Translations under genes and position numbers: made by a program
Shown here: one piece after another, positions 1 to 8,147 of the stretch
How positions within the stretch are numbered: position 1 is the first letter of the stretch
Layout: each line of letters opens with the position of its first letter
Assembly: GCF_005145005.1 (NCBI RefSeq)
Contig: NZ_CP039712.1
Span: 1,594,501-1,658,500 of the forward strand
Length of the DNA: 64,000 nt
Direction of reading: 5' to 3'
From: Vagococcus zengguangii
Lineage (GTDB): Bacteria; Bacillota; Bacilli; Lactobacillales; Vagococcaceae
Notes under the pieces: generated by a model
Seen by the model: only the letters and a program-made list of their open reading frames with translations
Told to the model about the DNA's origin: nothing
Databases searched by the model: none

Positions 1-2
1 TT

Positions 3-1241
3 TTCGAAGGTTTAGTATCTGGTGATAAATATGGATCAGCTGTCGGAATTGCTGCATTGATCCTAGTCGTAGGTGGTGCCTTTGGTATTATCATGCGAAC
101 TGGTGCAATCGATGCTGGTATTTATGCCTTCATTAGTAAAACAAAAGGTTTGGAAAAATTCGCTTTACCATTATTATTCTTTGCCTTTTCATTTGGTGGC
201 GCAACTTTCGGAATGGCTGAAGAAGTTATCCCATTCTCTATGGTAATGGTTCCGTTTGTTATTGCCTTAGGTTATAACTCCATTGTTGCCGTAACCGTGA
301 CCTATGTCGCGTCACAAGTCGGGAATGCTGCTTCTTGGATGAGTCCATTTAGTGTGGCAGTTGCCCAAGGTATCGCAGGTGTACCCGTTCTTTCAGGTGC
401 AACTTTCCGTTTAATTATGTGGGTGGTGATTACAGGAGCTGCCGCAGCGTACATGATGATTTACGCTGAAAAAATCCGTAAAAATCCATTAGCTTCAGAA
501 ACTTATGAATCAGATCAACATTTCCGTGATCAAATTCAAAAAACTTCTGATGAACAAAAACCTTTCTTATTAGGGCATAAATTAGTCCTAGTAGAAATGT
601 TAGTCGTATTAGTTTGGATCATCTGGGGCGTAACGCAAAAAGGTTACTACATTCCAGAAATCGCTTCTCAATTCTTTGTTATGGGATTAGTAGCAGGTAT
701 CACTGGTGTCATTTTCAAACTTGACGGTATGGGAATTAACGATATCGCGAAAAGTTTCCAAAATGGTGCTGCTGATTTAGCTGGAACTGCAATTGTTGTA
801 GGGATGGCTAAAGGTATCTTATTAGTATTAGGTGGTTCTGATGCTGCTCAATACTCAGCTTTAAATACAGTCTTACATTCAATTGGTTCAGCATTATCTG
901 GTTTACCAGCTTTACTTGGTGCTTGGTTCATGTATATTTTCCAAAGTTTATTCAACTTAGTGGTAACGTCAAACTCTGGACAAGCGGCATTAACAATGCC
1001 AATTATGGCACCTTTAGCTGACTTACTAAATATCCCAAGACAGATTGCTGTCTTAGCTTACCAATTAGGTGCCGGCTTCATGGATGCCTTCACACCCGTT
1101 TCAGCAAGTTTAATCGGGGTACTTGGTGTAGCACATATCGATTGGGCTAAATGGGCTAAATTCCAAATTAAAATGCAAGCATTCTTATTCGTACTAGGTT
1201 GTATTTTTATTGCCATTGCGATAATGATTGGTTTACAATAA
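3..1241 (+). CDS. YfcC-family membrane transporter, 5' end outside window
   Basis: This is the C-terminal 412 residues of a polytopic membrane transporter. The frame is open to the left edge, so the true start lies upstream; a TTG at 57 is internal. Long hydrophobic helices alternate with short loops. The stretch FGMAEEVIPF matches YGMAEETIPF in the arcD-type protein at 52954-54402, so the two are paralogues of the YfcC group (C4-dicarboxylate anaerobic carrier / basic amino acid antiporter superfamily). The substrate cannot be read from sequence. An isoaspartyl dipeptidase gene follows on the same strand, so export or uptake of an amino acid or dipeptide is a reasonable inference. A strong terminator follows the stop codon. 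Confidence 0.85.
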   Translation, partial: FEGLVSGDKYGSAVGIAALILVVGGAFGIIMRTGAIDAGIYAFISKTKGLEKFALPLLFFAFSFGGATFGMAEEVIPFSMVMVPFVIALGYNSIVAVTVTYVASQVGNAASWMSPFSVAVAQGIAGVPVLSGATFRLIMWVVITGAAAAYMMIYAEKIRKNPLASETYESDQHFRDQIQKTSDEQKPFLLGHKLVLVEMLVVLVWIIWGVTQKGYYIPEIASQFFVMGLVAGITGVIFKLDGMGINDIAKSFQNGAADLAGTAIVVGMAKGILLVLGGSDAAQYSALNTVLHSIGSALSGLPALLGAWFMYIFQSLFNLVVTSNSGQAALTMPIMAPLADLLNIPRQIAVLAYQLGAGFMDAFTPVSASLIGVLGVAHIDWAKWAKFQIKMQAFLFVLGCIFIAIAIMIGLQ

Positions 1242-1253
1242 TTAGAACATTTT

Positions 1254-1283
1254 GAGCTGAAACTTAGGTTTCAGCTCTTTTTT
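1254..1283 (+). terminator. Intrinsic terminator after the YfcC gene
   Basis: A perfect 10-bp stem (GAGCTGAAAC at 1254-1263, GTTTCAGCTC at 1268-1277) with a four-base loop is followed by six T residues. It separates the transporter from the downstream small gene. Confidence 0.9.
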
Positions 1284-1341
1284 ACTATTAATGGGAGCTT
1301 TTTTATCGTAAAATATAGACAAACAATGATGGAGGGCTACA

Positions 1342-1506
1342 ATGAAAGCATTAAAAATTATTACTTACGTTGGTATTTTTTCAAGTATCGTTCTACTAAT
1401 TTCTGGAGTATTTAGCAAAAATTATTACTTAATCGGTGGTGCTGTTCTACTATTCTTAATTTCATTGAGTGACATGAAAAAAGTTAACGATCGTTCTGAC
1501 AACTAA
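1342..1506 (+). CDS. Small membrane protein, 54 residues
   Basis: An ATG at 1342 with GGAGGG at 1331-1336 opens a 54-residue frame. It encodes a short basic N-terminus, two hydrophobic segments (about residues 5-23 and 27-43) and a charged tail ending in VNDRSDN. This is the shape of a two-helix membrane peptide. I do not recognise a family. It lies between the YfcC transporter and the isoaspartyl dipeptidase, on the same strand as both. It could be an accessory peptide of the transporter, but nothing in the sequence proves that. The good ribosome site and clean hydrophobic pattern make it a likely real gene. Confidence 0.6.
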   Translation: MKALKIITYVGIFSSIVLLISGVFSKNYYLIGGAVLLFLISLSDMKKVNDRSDN

Positions 1507-1577
1507 TAAAAATTGTTCAAACGCATTTTCATTACTAATGTTATTGATTTACACTATCACAAAAGGAGTGATTCAAC

Positions 1578-2765
1578 ATGATGAAATTAATTAAAAATGC
1601 CGAAGTTTACACACCTGATTATTTGGGCCGAAAAGATTTGTTATTAGCAAATGATAAAATTATCGCTATCGAGGACCAAATCAACGCTGAAGGATTTCCG
1701 GTGCCAGTCGAAGTAATCGATGTCGCTGGTAATATTGTCACACCTGGTTTTGTAGACTGTCATTTCCACTTAACTGGTGGAGGTGGCGAAGGAGGTTATC
1801 AAAACCGCACACCTGAAGTGACATTATCAAAATTAACAACAGCTGGTGTTACAACTGTTGTGGGATGTTTAGGGACTGACGGTATTGGACGTGATATGGT
1901 GGCGCTAATTAGCAAGGCTCGAGGTCTTGAAGTTGAAGGAATTTCAACTTACTTATATGTTGGTTCGTATCGTTTGCCTGTCAAAACAGTAACTGACTCT
2001 ATTATTAAAGACTTACTAACGATTGATAAAATTATTGGGATTGGTGAAGTGGCAATCGCTGACCACCGCTCTTCTCAACCAAGTTTTGAAGAATTCACTC
2101 GTGCGGCTGCTGATGCACGAGTTGGAGGAATGTTATCTGGTAAAGCCGGGATTATCAATGTCCATCTAGGTGATGGGGCCAACCCATTTGGCTTAATTGA
2201 ACGCACAGTCGATGAAACGGAAATTCCAATTAGTCAGTTTTTACCGACTCACATTAACCGTACCGAAGCAGTTTTTGAAGCGGCAATTGACTATGCTAAG
2301 CGCGGAGGATATGTTGACTTTACTGGTAGTGAAAATCCTGAATTCTGGGAGAAAAGCGATGGCGAAGTGCGCTTTAGTAAAGGTCTAAAACGACTGTTAG
2401 CAGAAGGTATCTCAATTGACCAAATCACAATGACTTCTGACGGACAAGGAAGCTTGCCTTATTTCGATGAGGATAATCAATTTCTTGGTTTAGGAGTTGG
2501 AAGTGCTAAATCATTATTAGTTGGCATTAAAGATGCCGTTCTAAACGAAGAAATTCCATTAGAAACAGCAATCCGAACCATTACTAAGAATCCGGCAACG
2601 ATTTTAAAATTGGAACATAAAGGGAGCTTAGATGTTGGAAAAGATGCAGATATCTGTGTCTTAAATCCTGAAACACTAGACTTAGAAACAGTAATTGCTA
2701 AAGGAAAAATTATGGTTCAAAACCAAGAAGTTAAAGTTTGGGGAACATTCGAACAAAACTATTAG
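1578..2765 (+). CDS. iadA: Beta-aspartyl (isoaspartyl) dipeptidase
   Basis: A 395-residue amidohydrolase that removes N-terminal isoaspartyl residues from dipeptides made by protein damage. The metal-site motifs stand in family order: HFH (His62, His64), VHLGDG, PTHINR and TSDGQGS with the catalytic Asp. The segment GIGEVAIADHR has Glu157 where, from memory, the E. coli enzyme has the carbamylated bridging Lys162. The ribosome site AGGAG (1563-1567) precedes two adjacent ATGs (1578 and 1581), and either could start. A strong terminator follows. The nearby YfcC transporter is on the same strand but behind its own terminator, so co-regulation is not certain. Confidence 0.9.
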   Translation: MMKLIKNAEVYTPDYLGRKDLLLANDKIIAIEDQINAEGFPVPVEVIDVAGNIVTPGFVDCHFHLTGGGGEGGYQNRTPEVTLSKLTTAGVTTVVGCLGTDGIGRDMVALISKARGLEVEGISTYLYVGSYRLPVKTVTDSIIKDLLTIDKIIGIGEVAIADHRSSQPSFEEFTRAAADARVGGMLSGKAGIINVHLGDGANPFGLIERTVDETEIPISQFLPTHINRTEAVFEAAIDYAKRGGYVDFTGSENPEFWEKSDGEVRFSKGLKRLLAEGISIDQITMTSDGQGSLPYFDEDNQFLGLGVGSAKSLLVGIKDAVLNEEIPLETAIRTITKNPATILKLEHKGSLDVGKDADICVLNPETLDLETVIAKGKIMVQNQEVKVWGTFEQNY

Positions 2766-2774
2766 AATAACCAA

Positions 2775-2811
2775 AAGGAGCGATACCAAATTGGTATCGC
2801 TCCTTTTTTAG
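2775..2811. terminator. Bidirectional terminator after iadA
   Basis: A perfect 15-bp inverted repeat (AAGGAGCGATACCAA at 2775-2789 and its complement at 2791-2805) is followed by Ts on the plus strand. It ends the iadA transcript. On the minus strand it would stop any read-through from the operon to its right. Confidence 0.85.
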
Positions 2812-2820
2812 TCTAGGCTT

Positions 2821-3101
2821 CTTATATTGCTCAAAAGTCCAAGCACTCGCAAGCACTTTATTTAATCCGGCTTTTGGGTGCTGCTTTTTCGACAATATGC
2901 TGTGACTCTCAATAATTGTTACACAATTTTCGTCGTCCCACGCATATTGCTCAAAAGCAACCCGTACCCGCAAGCACTTTTATTTAATCCGGCTTTTGGC
3001 ATCAGCGTCTGCGGTAATATGATGAAGTTCTCAAAAGGATTTTTAATCCTTTCGTCACTTCATGCATATTACTTGAAGCTAAACGATGCCTCAAGCACTT
3101 T
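2821..3101. repeat. Tandem ~120-bp repeats folding into long hairpins
   Basis: Two full units and one partial unit repeat with a period of 120-122 bp. Shared anchors are GCAAGCACTTT (2849 and 2970; a variant at 3091), AATCCGGCTTTTGG (2864 and 2986) and TATTGCTCAAAAG (2825 and 2945; a diverged form at 3067). Between the anchors each full unit folds into one long hairpin, at 2876-2963 and 2998-3090. The paired arms differ in sequence between units but keep pairing: GTAATATG/CATATTAC against CAATATGC/GCATATTG, and GGCATC/GATGCC against GGGT/ACCC. The unpaired motifs TCTCA and CGTC stay constant. No convincing protein frame runs through. The block lies just 3' of the ABC-transporter operon (minus strand). 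Confidence 0.8.
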
Positions 3102-3921
3102 ATTTTACCAAACGGTCTTCGCCAAACCATTTCTCGCTGATGGTTTTAGCTTGGCCATTTTCAATTAGGTTGTTGATAGCTTCATTTACTTTATCTGCTA
3201 AATCTGTTTCACCTTTTCTAAAACCAATCGCATAGTCTTCTTCTGGAAATTCAGTTGCTAACATTTTGAAGTCATCTTTGTTAGTTTTTTGAGCTAAATA
3301 ATAATCAGCAAAAATCTTATCAATTAATAAGCCATCTATACGACCTGCTTCTAAGTCCATAAAGGCTTCTGTATAAGCTGGGTAAGAAATTGCTTCCTGG
3401 TCTTTAACAAAGTCCTTTAACAGTTCAGGATTATTATTAAATGCGTCTTCTCCGCTAGAACCTTCTTGTAGTCCAACAACTTTTCCATCTAAATCATTTG
3501 GTGTTCTCATTTTATTTTTTTTCAATGTTACGACTACTTGATCGTTTTTCAAATAAGTTTGACTGAATGTCACTTGCGCTTGACGTTCTGAGGTAATCGT
3601 ATAACCATTCCAAATCGCATCAATGGTGCCATTTTTCAATTCTGTTTCTTTCATTGACCAATCAATTGGTTGAAATTCAACAGATAAACCTAGCTCTTCC
3701 CCAACTTTGTCGGCAAGTTCAATATCAAAACCTGTCAATTCTCCCTTGTCGTCACGGAATCCCATTGGTACGAAACTATCGTCTAAGCCAACTACTAACT
3801 TGCCTCTCTCCTGATAATCAACAAATGTACGCTCTTCTTCTTTTTGAGCGTTACAAGCGGTTAAACTCACGCCTAATCCAATTAAACAGGCTCCTAATAA
3901 TACTGATACAGCTGCTTTCAT
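3100..3921 (-). CDS. Amino-acid ABC transporter substrate-binding lipoprotein
   Basis: A 273-residue extracellular solute-binding protein of family 3. The signal peptide ends in a lipobox, SLTAC, with Cys23 as the lipid anchor. The body has the typical start GKLVVGLDDSFVPMGF and the segment FDIELADKVGEELG. ITSERQAQ holds the Arg that normally binds the ligand carboxylate. It is the third gene of the operon, 12 bp after the ATPase, with AGGAGG before the ATG. The operon sits behind two T-box leaders whose specifiers read as CAC (His). A histidine transporter like the HisXYZ systems described for Firmicutes is therefore the best guess. The ligand is inferred. Confidence 0.9.
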   Translation of the reverse strand: MKAAVSVLLGACLIGLGVSLTACNAQKEEERTFVDYQERGKLVVGLDDSFVPMGFRDDKGELTGFDIELADKVGEELGLSVEFQPIDWSMKETELKNGTIDAIWNGYTITSERQAQVTFSQTYLKNDQVVVTLKKNKMRTPNDLDGKVVGLQEGSSGEDAFNNNPELLKDFVKDQEAISYPAYTEAFMDLEAGRIDGLLIDKIFADYYLAQKTNKDDFKMLATEFPEEDYAIGFRKGETDLADKVNEAINNLIENGQAKTISEKWFGEDRLVK

Positions 3922-3933
3922 AATAAATTCCTC

Positions 3934-4554
3934 CTAATATTTTACATTCACTTCATAAATTTTATCGGCAATTGTTTGAGCAAAGGTATGATCATGCGTC
4001 ACTACAATCTGAGTAATGCCGTTTTCTTTTAAATTCAATAGCATAGCGCCCACACTATCACGTAATTGTGGATCAAGAGCGCTCGTTGGTTCGTCATAGC
4101 ATATCACTTCTGGTGTTAGCATTAAGGCTCTCGCAATCGCTACCCGTTGTTTTTGTCCACCTGAAAGCTCATACGGATAATGATTCACTTGTTCTCCCAA
4201 CTCAAATTGCTCAAGCAAGCCTTGTGCTTGTGCCGTCAACTTTTCTACTGATTGACTACTTTTTAATTTAGGGGCTAGTAACAAGTTTTCTAAAACCGTC
4301 ATATGCGGAAATAAATGATAATCTTGGAACACAACGCCAATTTTGTTCCGTTGCGTTGATATTGGTTGATTATCTAGTAAAATCTCACCTTCTTCAAAAT
4401 GTTCTAACCCGCTTATACAACGTAGCAGCGTTGTCTTACCTCCACCAGACGGGCCTACCAAACAAATTAATTGGCCTTTCGGAATTTCTAGTGATAAGTT
4501 ATCAATAATCGTTTTATTCTGAAACTTCTTGGTTAAATTTTTAATCGTTAACAT
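3934..4554 (-). CDS. Amino-acid ABC transporter ATP-binding protein
   Basis: A 206-residue ATPase of the polar amino-acid uptake class. It has Walker A (GPSGGGKTT), a Q-loop (VVFQDYHLFPHMTV), the signature LSGGQKQRVAIARAL, Walker B ending in CYDEP, and the switch histidine in VVTHDH. At about 206 residues it is shorter than the usual 240, missing part of the C-terminal end, but all catalytic motifs are present. It lies between the permease (11 bp upstream) and the binding-protein gene (12 bp downstream). It would form the motor of the transporter on the cytoplasmic face. Confidence 0.9.
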   Translation of the reverse strand: MLTIKNLTKKFQNKTIIDNLSLEIPKGQLICLVGPSGGGKTTLLRCISGLEHFEEGEILLDNQPISTQRNKIGVVFQDYHLFPHMTVLENLLLAPKLKSSQSVEKLTAQAQGLLEQFELGEQVNHYPYELSGGQKQRVAIARALMLTPEVICYDEPTSALDPQLRDSVGAMLLNLKENGITQIVVTHDHTFAQTIADKIYEVNVKY

Positions 4555-4565
4555 CTACGAACTCC

Positions 4566-5216
4566 TTATTGATAATAATTTATTTTTTTCTCACCATATT
4601 TAAGTATTAAGGTCATCACACCTGTTAAAACTAAGTAAATAATAGCAACATCGATAAGTGGAATAATACTAACCTCACGCTGCATAGCAATACGTCCTGC
4701 TTTCATCAATTCACTTAAACCTAATGCATAAACTAATGAAGTATCCTTTACTAACGTGATGACTTCGTTCCCAACTGAAGGATAAACAACTTTGAATACT
4801 TGTGGAATAATGACTTTCTTCAACGTTTCCAACTTTGTTAAGCCTAGCACTTGAGCCGCTTCGTATTGTCCTTTAGGAATCGCTTGAATGCCTCCTCTAA
4901 AAATTTCAGCAAAATAAGCCGAATAATTAATGACAAATGCAAGTAAAACTGCGGCTAAACGATTTTCAATGACCATCCCTAGTAATGGAAATCCGTAGAA
5001 AACGAAGATCATTTGTAATAACAAGGGTGTTCCACGAATCATCCAAACTAAACCATTCAACAAATAACTGAGCCACTTTATTTTGGTTTTTAATAATAAT
5101 CCTAAGATTAAGCCAAGTGGTAACGATAATAATAATGTCAGAAAAAACACTTCAAGTGTCATTTTAGTTCCTTCAACAAGTGAAGGGAAAACTTTTAATG
5201 CGATATCCATCTTCAT
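4566..5216 (-). CDS. Amino-acid ABC transporter permease
   Basis: A 216-residue membrane protein of the HisM/GlnP permease family. The EAA loop that docks to the ATPase is visible as YEAAQVLGLTKLETLKKVIIP (about residues 118-138). Several membrane helices flank it. It is the first gene of the three-gene operon and starts just after the terminator of the proximal T-box leader, with GGAGAG before the ATG. A single permease gene suggests a homodimer. The substrate is inferred from the T-box specifier, not from the protein. Confidence 0.9.
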   Translation of the reverse strand: MKMDIALKVFPSLVEGTKMTLEVFFLTLLLSLPLGLILGLLLKTKIKWLSYLLNGLVWMIRGTPLLLQMIFVFYGFPLLGMVIENRLAAVLLAFVINYSAYFAEIFRGGIQAIPKGQYEAAQVLGLTKLETLKKVIIPQVFKVVYPSVGNEVITLVKDTSLVYALGLSELMKAGRIAMQREVSIIPLIDVAIIYLVLTGVMTLILKYGEKKINYYQ

Positions 5217-5235
5217 CTCTCCTTTAAAATAAAAA

Positions 5236-5520
5236 AAATCCTCTTAGCCTAATAGCTAAGAGGACGTATATTCATACGTGGTGCCACCTCAATACGTTCT
5301 CACTTCACAGTAAGAACCTCATGCAGTCAATAAATGACTGACAAGCAGTAACGAGCTCAATCGGTTAAAACTAATAAATCCATCTCAATCACTTGATGAA
5401 TCTTTCATTTTAACAACTCATAGGTGTGTGTTCAATCCGTTTACTTACTCCGTTTTCAGCTACCGGGAGCTCTCTTTAAGTAGGGACGCATTTACTTGGC
5501 CTAATCATTGTTTTTGCGTT
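5236..5520 (-). promoter_or_regulatory. T-box riboswitch, proximal copy (His specifier)
   Basis: On the minus strand the conserved T-box AGGTGGCACCACG lies at 5289-5277. It is followed by a terminator hairpin (CCTCTTAGC/GCTAAGAGG, 5240-5263) and a run of eight Ts. Upstream are the Stem I marks AGAGAGCTCC and GGTAGCTGAAAACGG. The specifier region reads GAACACACACCTATGAG. The CCTA pairs back with TAGG near the leader start, which places the trinucleotide CAC (His) in the specifier position with the usual A after it. ACA (Thr) is the main alternative. Uncharged tRNA would favour read-through into the permease gene. Confidence 0.88.
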
Positions 5521-5529
5521 ATTAAAAAA

Positions 5530-5817
5530 TAAAAAAGTCCTCATGACCGCAGTCATGAGGACGAATAATTACTATACGTGGTGCCACCTCTAATTTTTCT
5601 TTATCTCACAATAAAGAACTTAGTTAGTCAATCTATATTGACTAAAAGCGGTAACGGGCTTAACGAAACTTCTTACTTAATACGTGTTCAGAAGTTTAAC
5701 TCATAGGTGTGTTTCGATTCATGTTCTTACTCTGTTCTCAGCTACCCAGAGCTCTCTATCAAGAAGGGATTTATCTACTTGTCCTAATCAATGTTTGTTA
5801 CTTTGTTTATTTTTAAT
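5530..5817 (-). promoter_or_regulatory. T-box riboswitch, distal copy (His specifier)
   Basis: This is a second complete T-box leader directly upstream of the first. The T-box AGGTGGCACCACG is at 5589-5577. The terminator stem GTCCTCATGAC/GTCATGAGGAC is at 5537-5562, with Ts following. The Stem I mark AGAGAGCTCTGGGTAGCTGAG is visible (5757-5737). The specifier region GAAACACACCTATGAG aligns with the proximal copy so that CAC falls in the same place. The two copies are clearly paralogous but differ in the terminator and antiterminator arms, so the duplication is not very recent. Confidence 0.88.
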
Positions 5818-5846
5818 ACTTTACCATACAAATTCTTATCTGACAA
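5818..5846 (-). promoter_or_regulatory. Promoter of the T-box/ABC transporter operon
   Basis: On the minus strand TTGTCA (5846-5841) and TAAAGT (5823-5818) are 17 bp apart, a good sigma-A match. They sit immediately upstream of the distal T-box leader, so both leaders would be in one transcript. Confidence 0.7.
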
Positions 5847-5875
5847 ATATTTTTGACTGTTTTTTTTGTGATTAT

Positions 5876-5927
5876 ATCAAAAAAGCACTAAAACAGTCCG
5901 TTTATCACGACTGTTTCAATGCTTAAA
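5876..5927 (-). terminator. Terminator after the DUF4811 gene
   Basis: An imperfect hairpin pairs AAACAGTC (5891-5898) with GACTGTTT (5909-5916) and AAGCA with TGCTT further out. A run of Ts follows on the minus strand. It ends the MFS-DUF4811 transcript. Confidence 0.75.
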
Positions 5928-5930
5928 AAA

Positions 5931-6638
5931 TTATTTTTTAATTTCGGCTAAAATATCAGCCACAACTTTTTGCTGGAATTCGCCTGTTAACTTTTCAGTT
6001 AATTTAGCAATAGCATCTTTATCCATACTTGGGTCTTTGGCCATAGCCGCTTGAATGCCTGCTTGTACGAAGGCTTTCGCGTCTTCTTCCATTGTTGCTT
6101 GTTTTTCTTTCATTAACTTACCAAATTGTTCTAATTGGTCAGTGCTTAACACTTGCCAACCGTTGGCAACGTAAAATTCATTTTTCTCAGAAATAAATTC
6201 TTTCTTATTATTTCCATAGTTGAATAAAACTTTCATTACTTTATTTTTTGGTACCCAATACGTTTTAGATTGGACCCATTTAGCTTCTGAACTGTTTTCA
6301 ATCACTTTGTTGGTAGTATTCGTAGTACCAGTTGCTTTAGGTTCTTTTTGGTCCTCTGAACTTTTCACTAAGTAAATTTCTTCTGACCCGTCGCCTAAAC
6401 TTTGATACATTAAAATGTTCATACCGTTCATATCACCGCTTGAGACTAGCGCATGTTCTTTTACAACGGTTTCTTTTTTCATGCCGAAATGCTCACTACC
6501 ATTAGCAATCATCGCAATTGTTGACGCGACAAATAATAACCCAAAAATGGTTGGCAACGCAATATGGCGTTTATCTGTTGCTTTAATTGAGAAATAGGTA
6601 AATAATAGCGCACTAATCGCTGAAATCAATAACATCAT
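5931..6638 (-). CDS. DUF4811 domain protein, partner of MFS exporter
   Basis: A 235-residue protein with two N-terminal membrane helices (about residues 2-18 and 27-46) followed by a soluble domain with a Lys/Glu-rich end. It matches what I know of DUF4811 proteins, which in lactobacilli and enterococci are encoded next to EmrB/QacA-type exporters. Its start ATG overlaps the stop codon of the MFS gene (TAATG), so translation is probably coupled. A second ATG follows directly. The function is unknown; a stabilising or accessory role for the exporter is an inference from the constant pairing. Confidence 0.8.
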   Translation of the reverse strand: MMLLISAISALLFTYFSIKATDKRHIALPTIFGLLFVASTIAMIANGSEHFGMKKETVVKEHALVSSGDMNGMNILMYQSLGDGSEEIYLVKSSEDQKEPKATGTTNTTNKVIENSSEAKWVQSKTYWVPKNKVMKVLFNYGNNKKEFISEKNEFYVANGWQVLSTDQLEQFGKLMKEKQATMEEDAKAFVQAGIQAAMAKDPSMDKDAIAKLTEKLTGEFQQKVVADILAEIKK

Positions 6639-8104
6639 TACGCCTTACCTCCTACCGCAGTTTGTTTTTTAGCTTTTAACATAAACGCTAATAGACATCC
6701 AATAATCGCGAAAATTACTGCGACATAGAAAGCTGAATGATAACCTGATAATAACGCCTCAATTACTTGATCTTTATAAGCAAGTGGTGTTTTATCAACT
6801 AGACTTTCTTTTGGCATGTTGTTAGTTGTGACATTTGATAATACACTGATTAAAATAGCTGTTCCGATTGAACTTGCTACTTGGCGGAAGGTACTGTTAA
6901 CTGCAGTACCGTGACTCACTTGATGATGTGGTAAAGCATTCAATCCTTCAGTTGTTAATGGCATCATCGCCATTGAGATAGCGAACATACGAATACCATA
7001 TAACACAATAATATAAATTAATGGTGTTTCAGAGGTTAAGAAGGCAAATGGTAAAGTCGCCACTGCTAAAATAAACATTCCTAAAATCGTTAAGCGTTTT
7101 GCCCCTTGCTTATCAAAAATCTTACCCGTAATTGGCATCATGAATCCCATCACTAACGCACCAGGTAATAGCATTAAACCTGAGTTGAATGCTGATTCAC
7201 CGCGAATATTTTGGATATACATTGGTAAAACCATTTCGGCACCAATCATCGCCATCATCACTAAACCAGATAAAATAGTTGAGACTGTAAATGTTTTTGA
7301 TTTGAACACACGTAATTCTAAGAATGGCTCGTCCATTTTTAATTGACGTAAGCTAAATAACGCTAAGAATACAGCACCGATTACAATACATGCAATAACT
7401 AAACTGTCGCCCCATCCTCTTGAACCAACTGATGAAAAACCATACAACATCGTACCAAACGCGATACAAGATAAAATGACTGAAGCAAAGTCGATTTTTG
7501 GTTTCGAAACTTCTAATACATTTTTCATTAAGAAGAATGACAAGAATACTACAATCACACTAATCGGTAACATCATACCGAAAAGTACACGCCAGCTGTA
7601 ATGGTCAACAATCCAACCAGATAAAGTTGGGCCAATCGCTGGAGCTAGTCCGATAACAATTCCAGACATCCCCATAGCGGCCCCACGTTTTTCAGGAGGG
7701 AAAATTGAGAACATAATGTTTTGTTGCAATGGCATAGAAATCCCTACACCCATCGCTTGAATCAAACGTCCTATCAGTAAGATAGTAAAATTAGGTGCTG
7801 CAAAACAAGCAAATGTTCCGATTAAGAAAATAATCATCGCTGCTAAATATAGGTTCTTAGATGGGAATCGGCTAATTAACCAGCCAGTAATTGGAATCAT
7901 CATCCCATTGATTAATAAAAAGCCTGTTGTTAACCATTGTACGTCGTTAGCTCCTATGCTAAACGCGTCCATTAGTTTAGGTGTCGCTGTTGCTAGTAAT
8001 GTTTGGTTTAATACGGTACAGAATGAACCGATTAATAACACAGCAACTAGCCAACCGCGTTTATACGGTTTGCCATGAATATCAAGTGTTTCTTGTTTAC
8101 TCAT
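6638..8104 (-). CDS. DHA2-family (EmrB/QacA) multidrug MFS exporter
   Basis: A 488-residue proton-driven exporter with about 14 membrane segments. The antiporter motif C is seen as GLAPAIGPTLSG (about residues 150-161), followed by DHYSWR. The length and motif fit the 14-helix DHA2 drug-efflux group (LmrB/EmrB type). The drug is unknown. It is divergent from a MerR-type regulator, and the two promoters flank a perfect inverted repeat. This suggests inducible control by that regulator. The DUF4811 gene overlaps its stop codon. Confidence 0.9.
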   Translation of the reverse strand: MSKQETLDIHGKPYKRGWLVAVLLIGSFCTVLNQTLLATATPKLMDAFSIGANDVQWLTTGFLLINGMMIPITGWLISRFPSKNLYLAAMIIFLIGTFACFAAPNFTILLIGRLIQAMGVGISMPLQQNIMFSIFPPEKRGAAMGMSGIVIGLAPAIGPTLSGWIVDHYSWRVLFGMMLPISVIVVFLSFFLMKNVLEVSKPKIDFASVILSCIAFGTMLYGFSSVGSRGWGDSLVIACIVIGAVFLALFSLRQLKMDEPFLELRVFKSKTFTVSTILSGLVMMAMIGAEMVLPMYIQNIRGESAFNSGLMLLPGALVMGFMMPITGKIFDKQGAKRLTILGMFILAVATLPFAFLTSETPLIYIIVLYGIRMFAISMAMMPLTTEGLNALPHHQVSHGTAVNSTFRQVASSIGTAILISVLSNVTTNNMPKESLVDKTPLAYKDQVIEALLSGYHSAFYVAVIFAIIGCLLAFMLKAKKQTAVGGKA

Positions 8105-8147
8105 TAAATAATTTCTCCTTTATTCTTTTTAATTTTTCACCTACATT

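Noticed and set aside
2197-2388. 63-residue plus-strand frame inside iadA
   Set aside because: It is a shadow of iadA in another frame.
2731-2973. 80-residue minus-strand frame over the hairpin repeat
   Set aside because: It runs across two repeat units and the iadA terminator, has no ribosome site, and the matching frame is broken in the other unit by a one-base length difference. The structure signal is RNA, not protein.
5684-5926. 80-residue plus-strand frame across the distal T-box
   Set aside because: It is the complement of a structured RNA leader, with no ribosome site.
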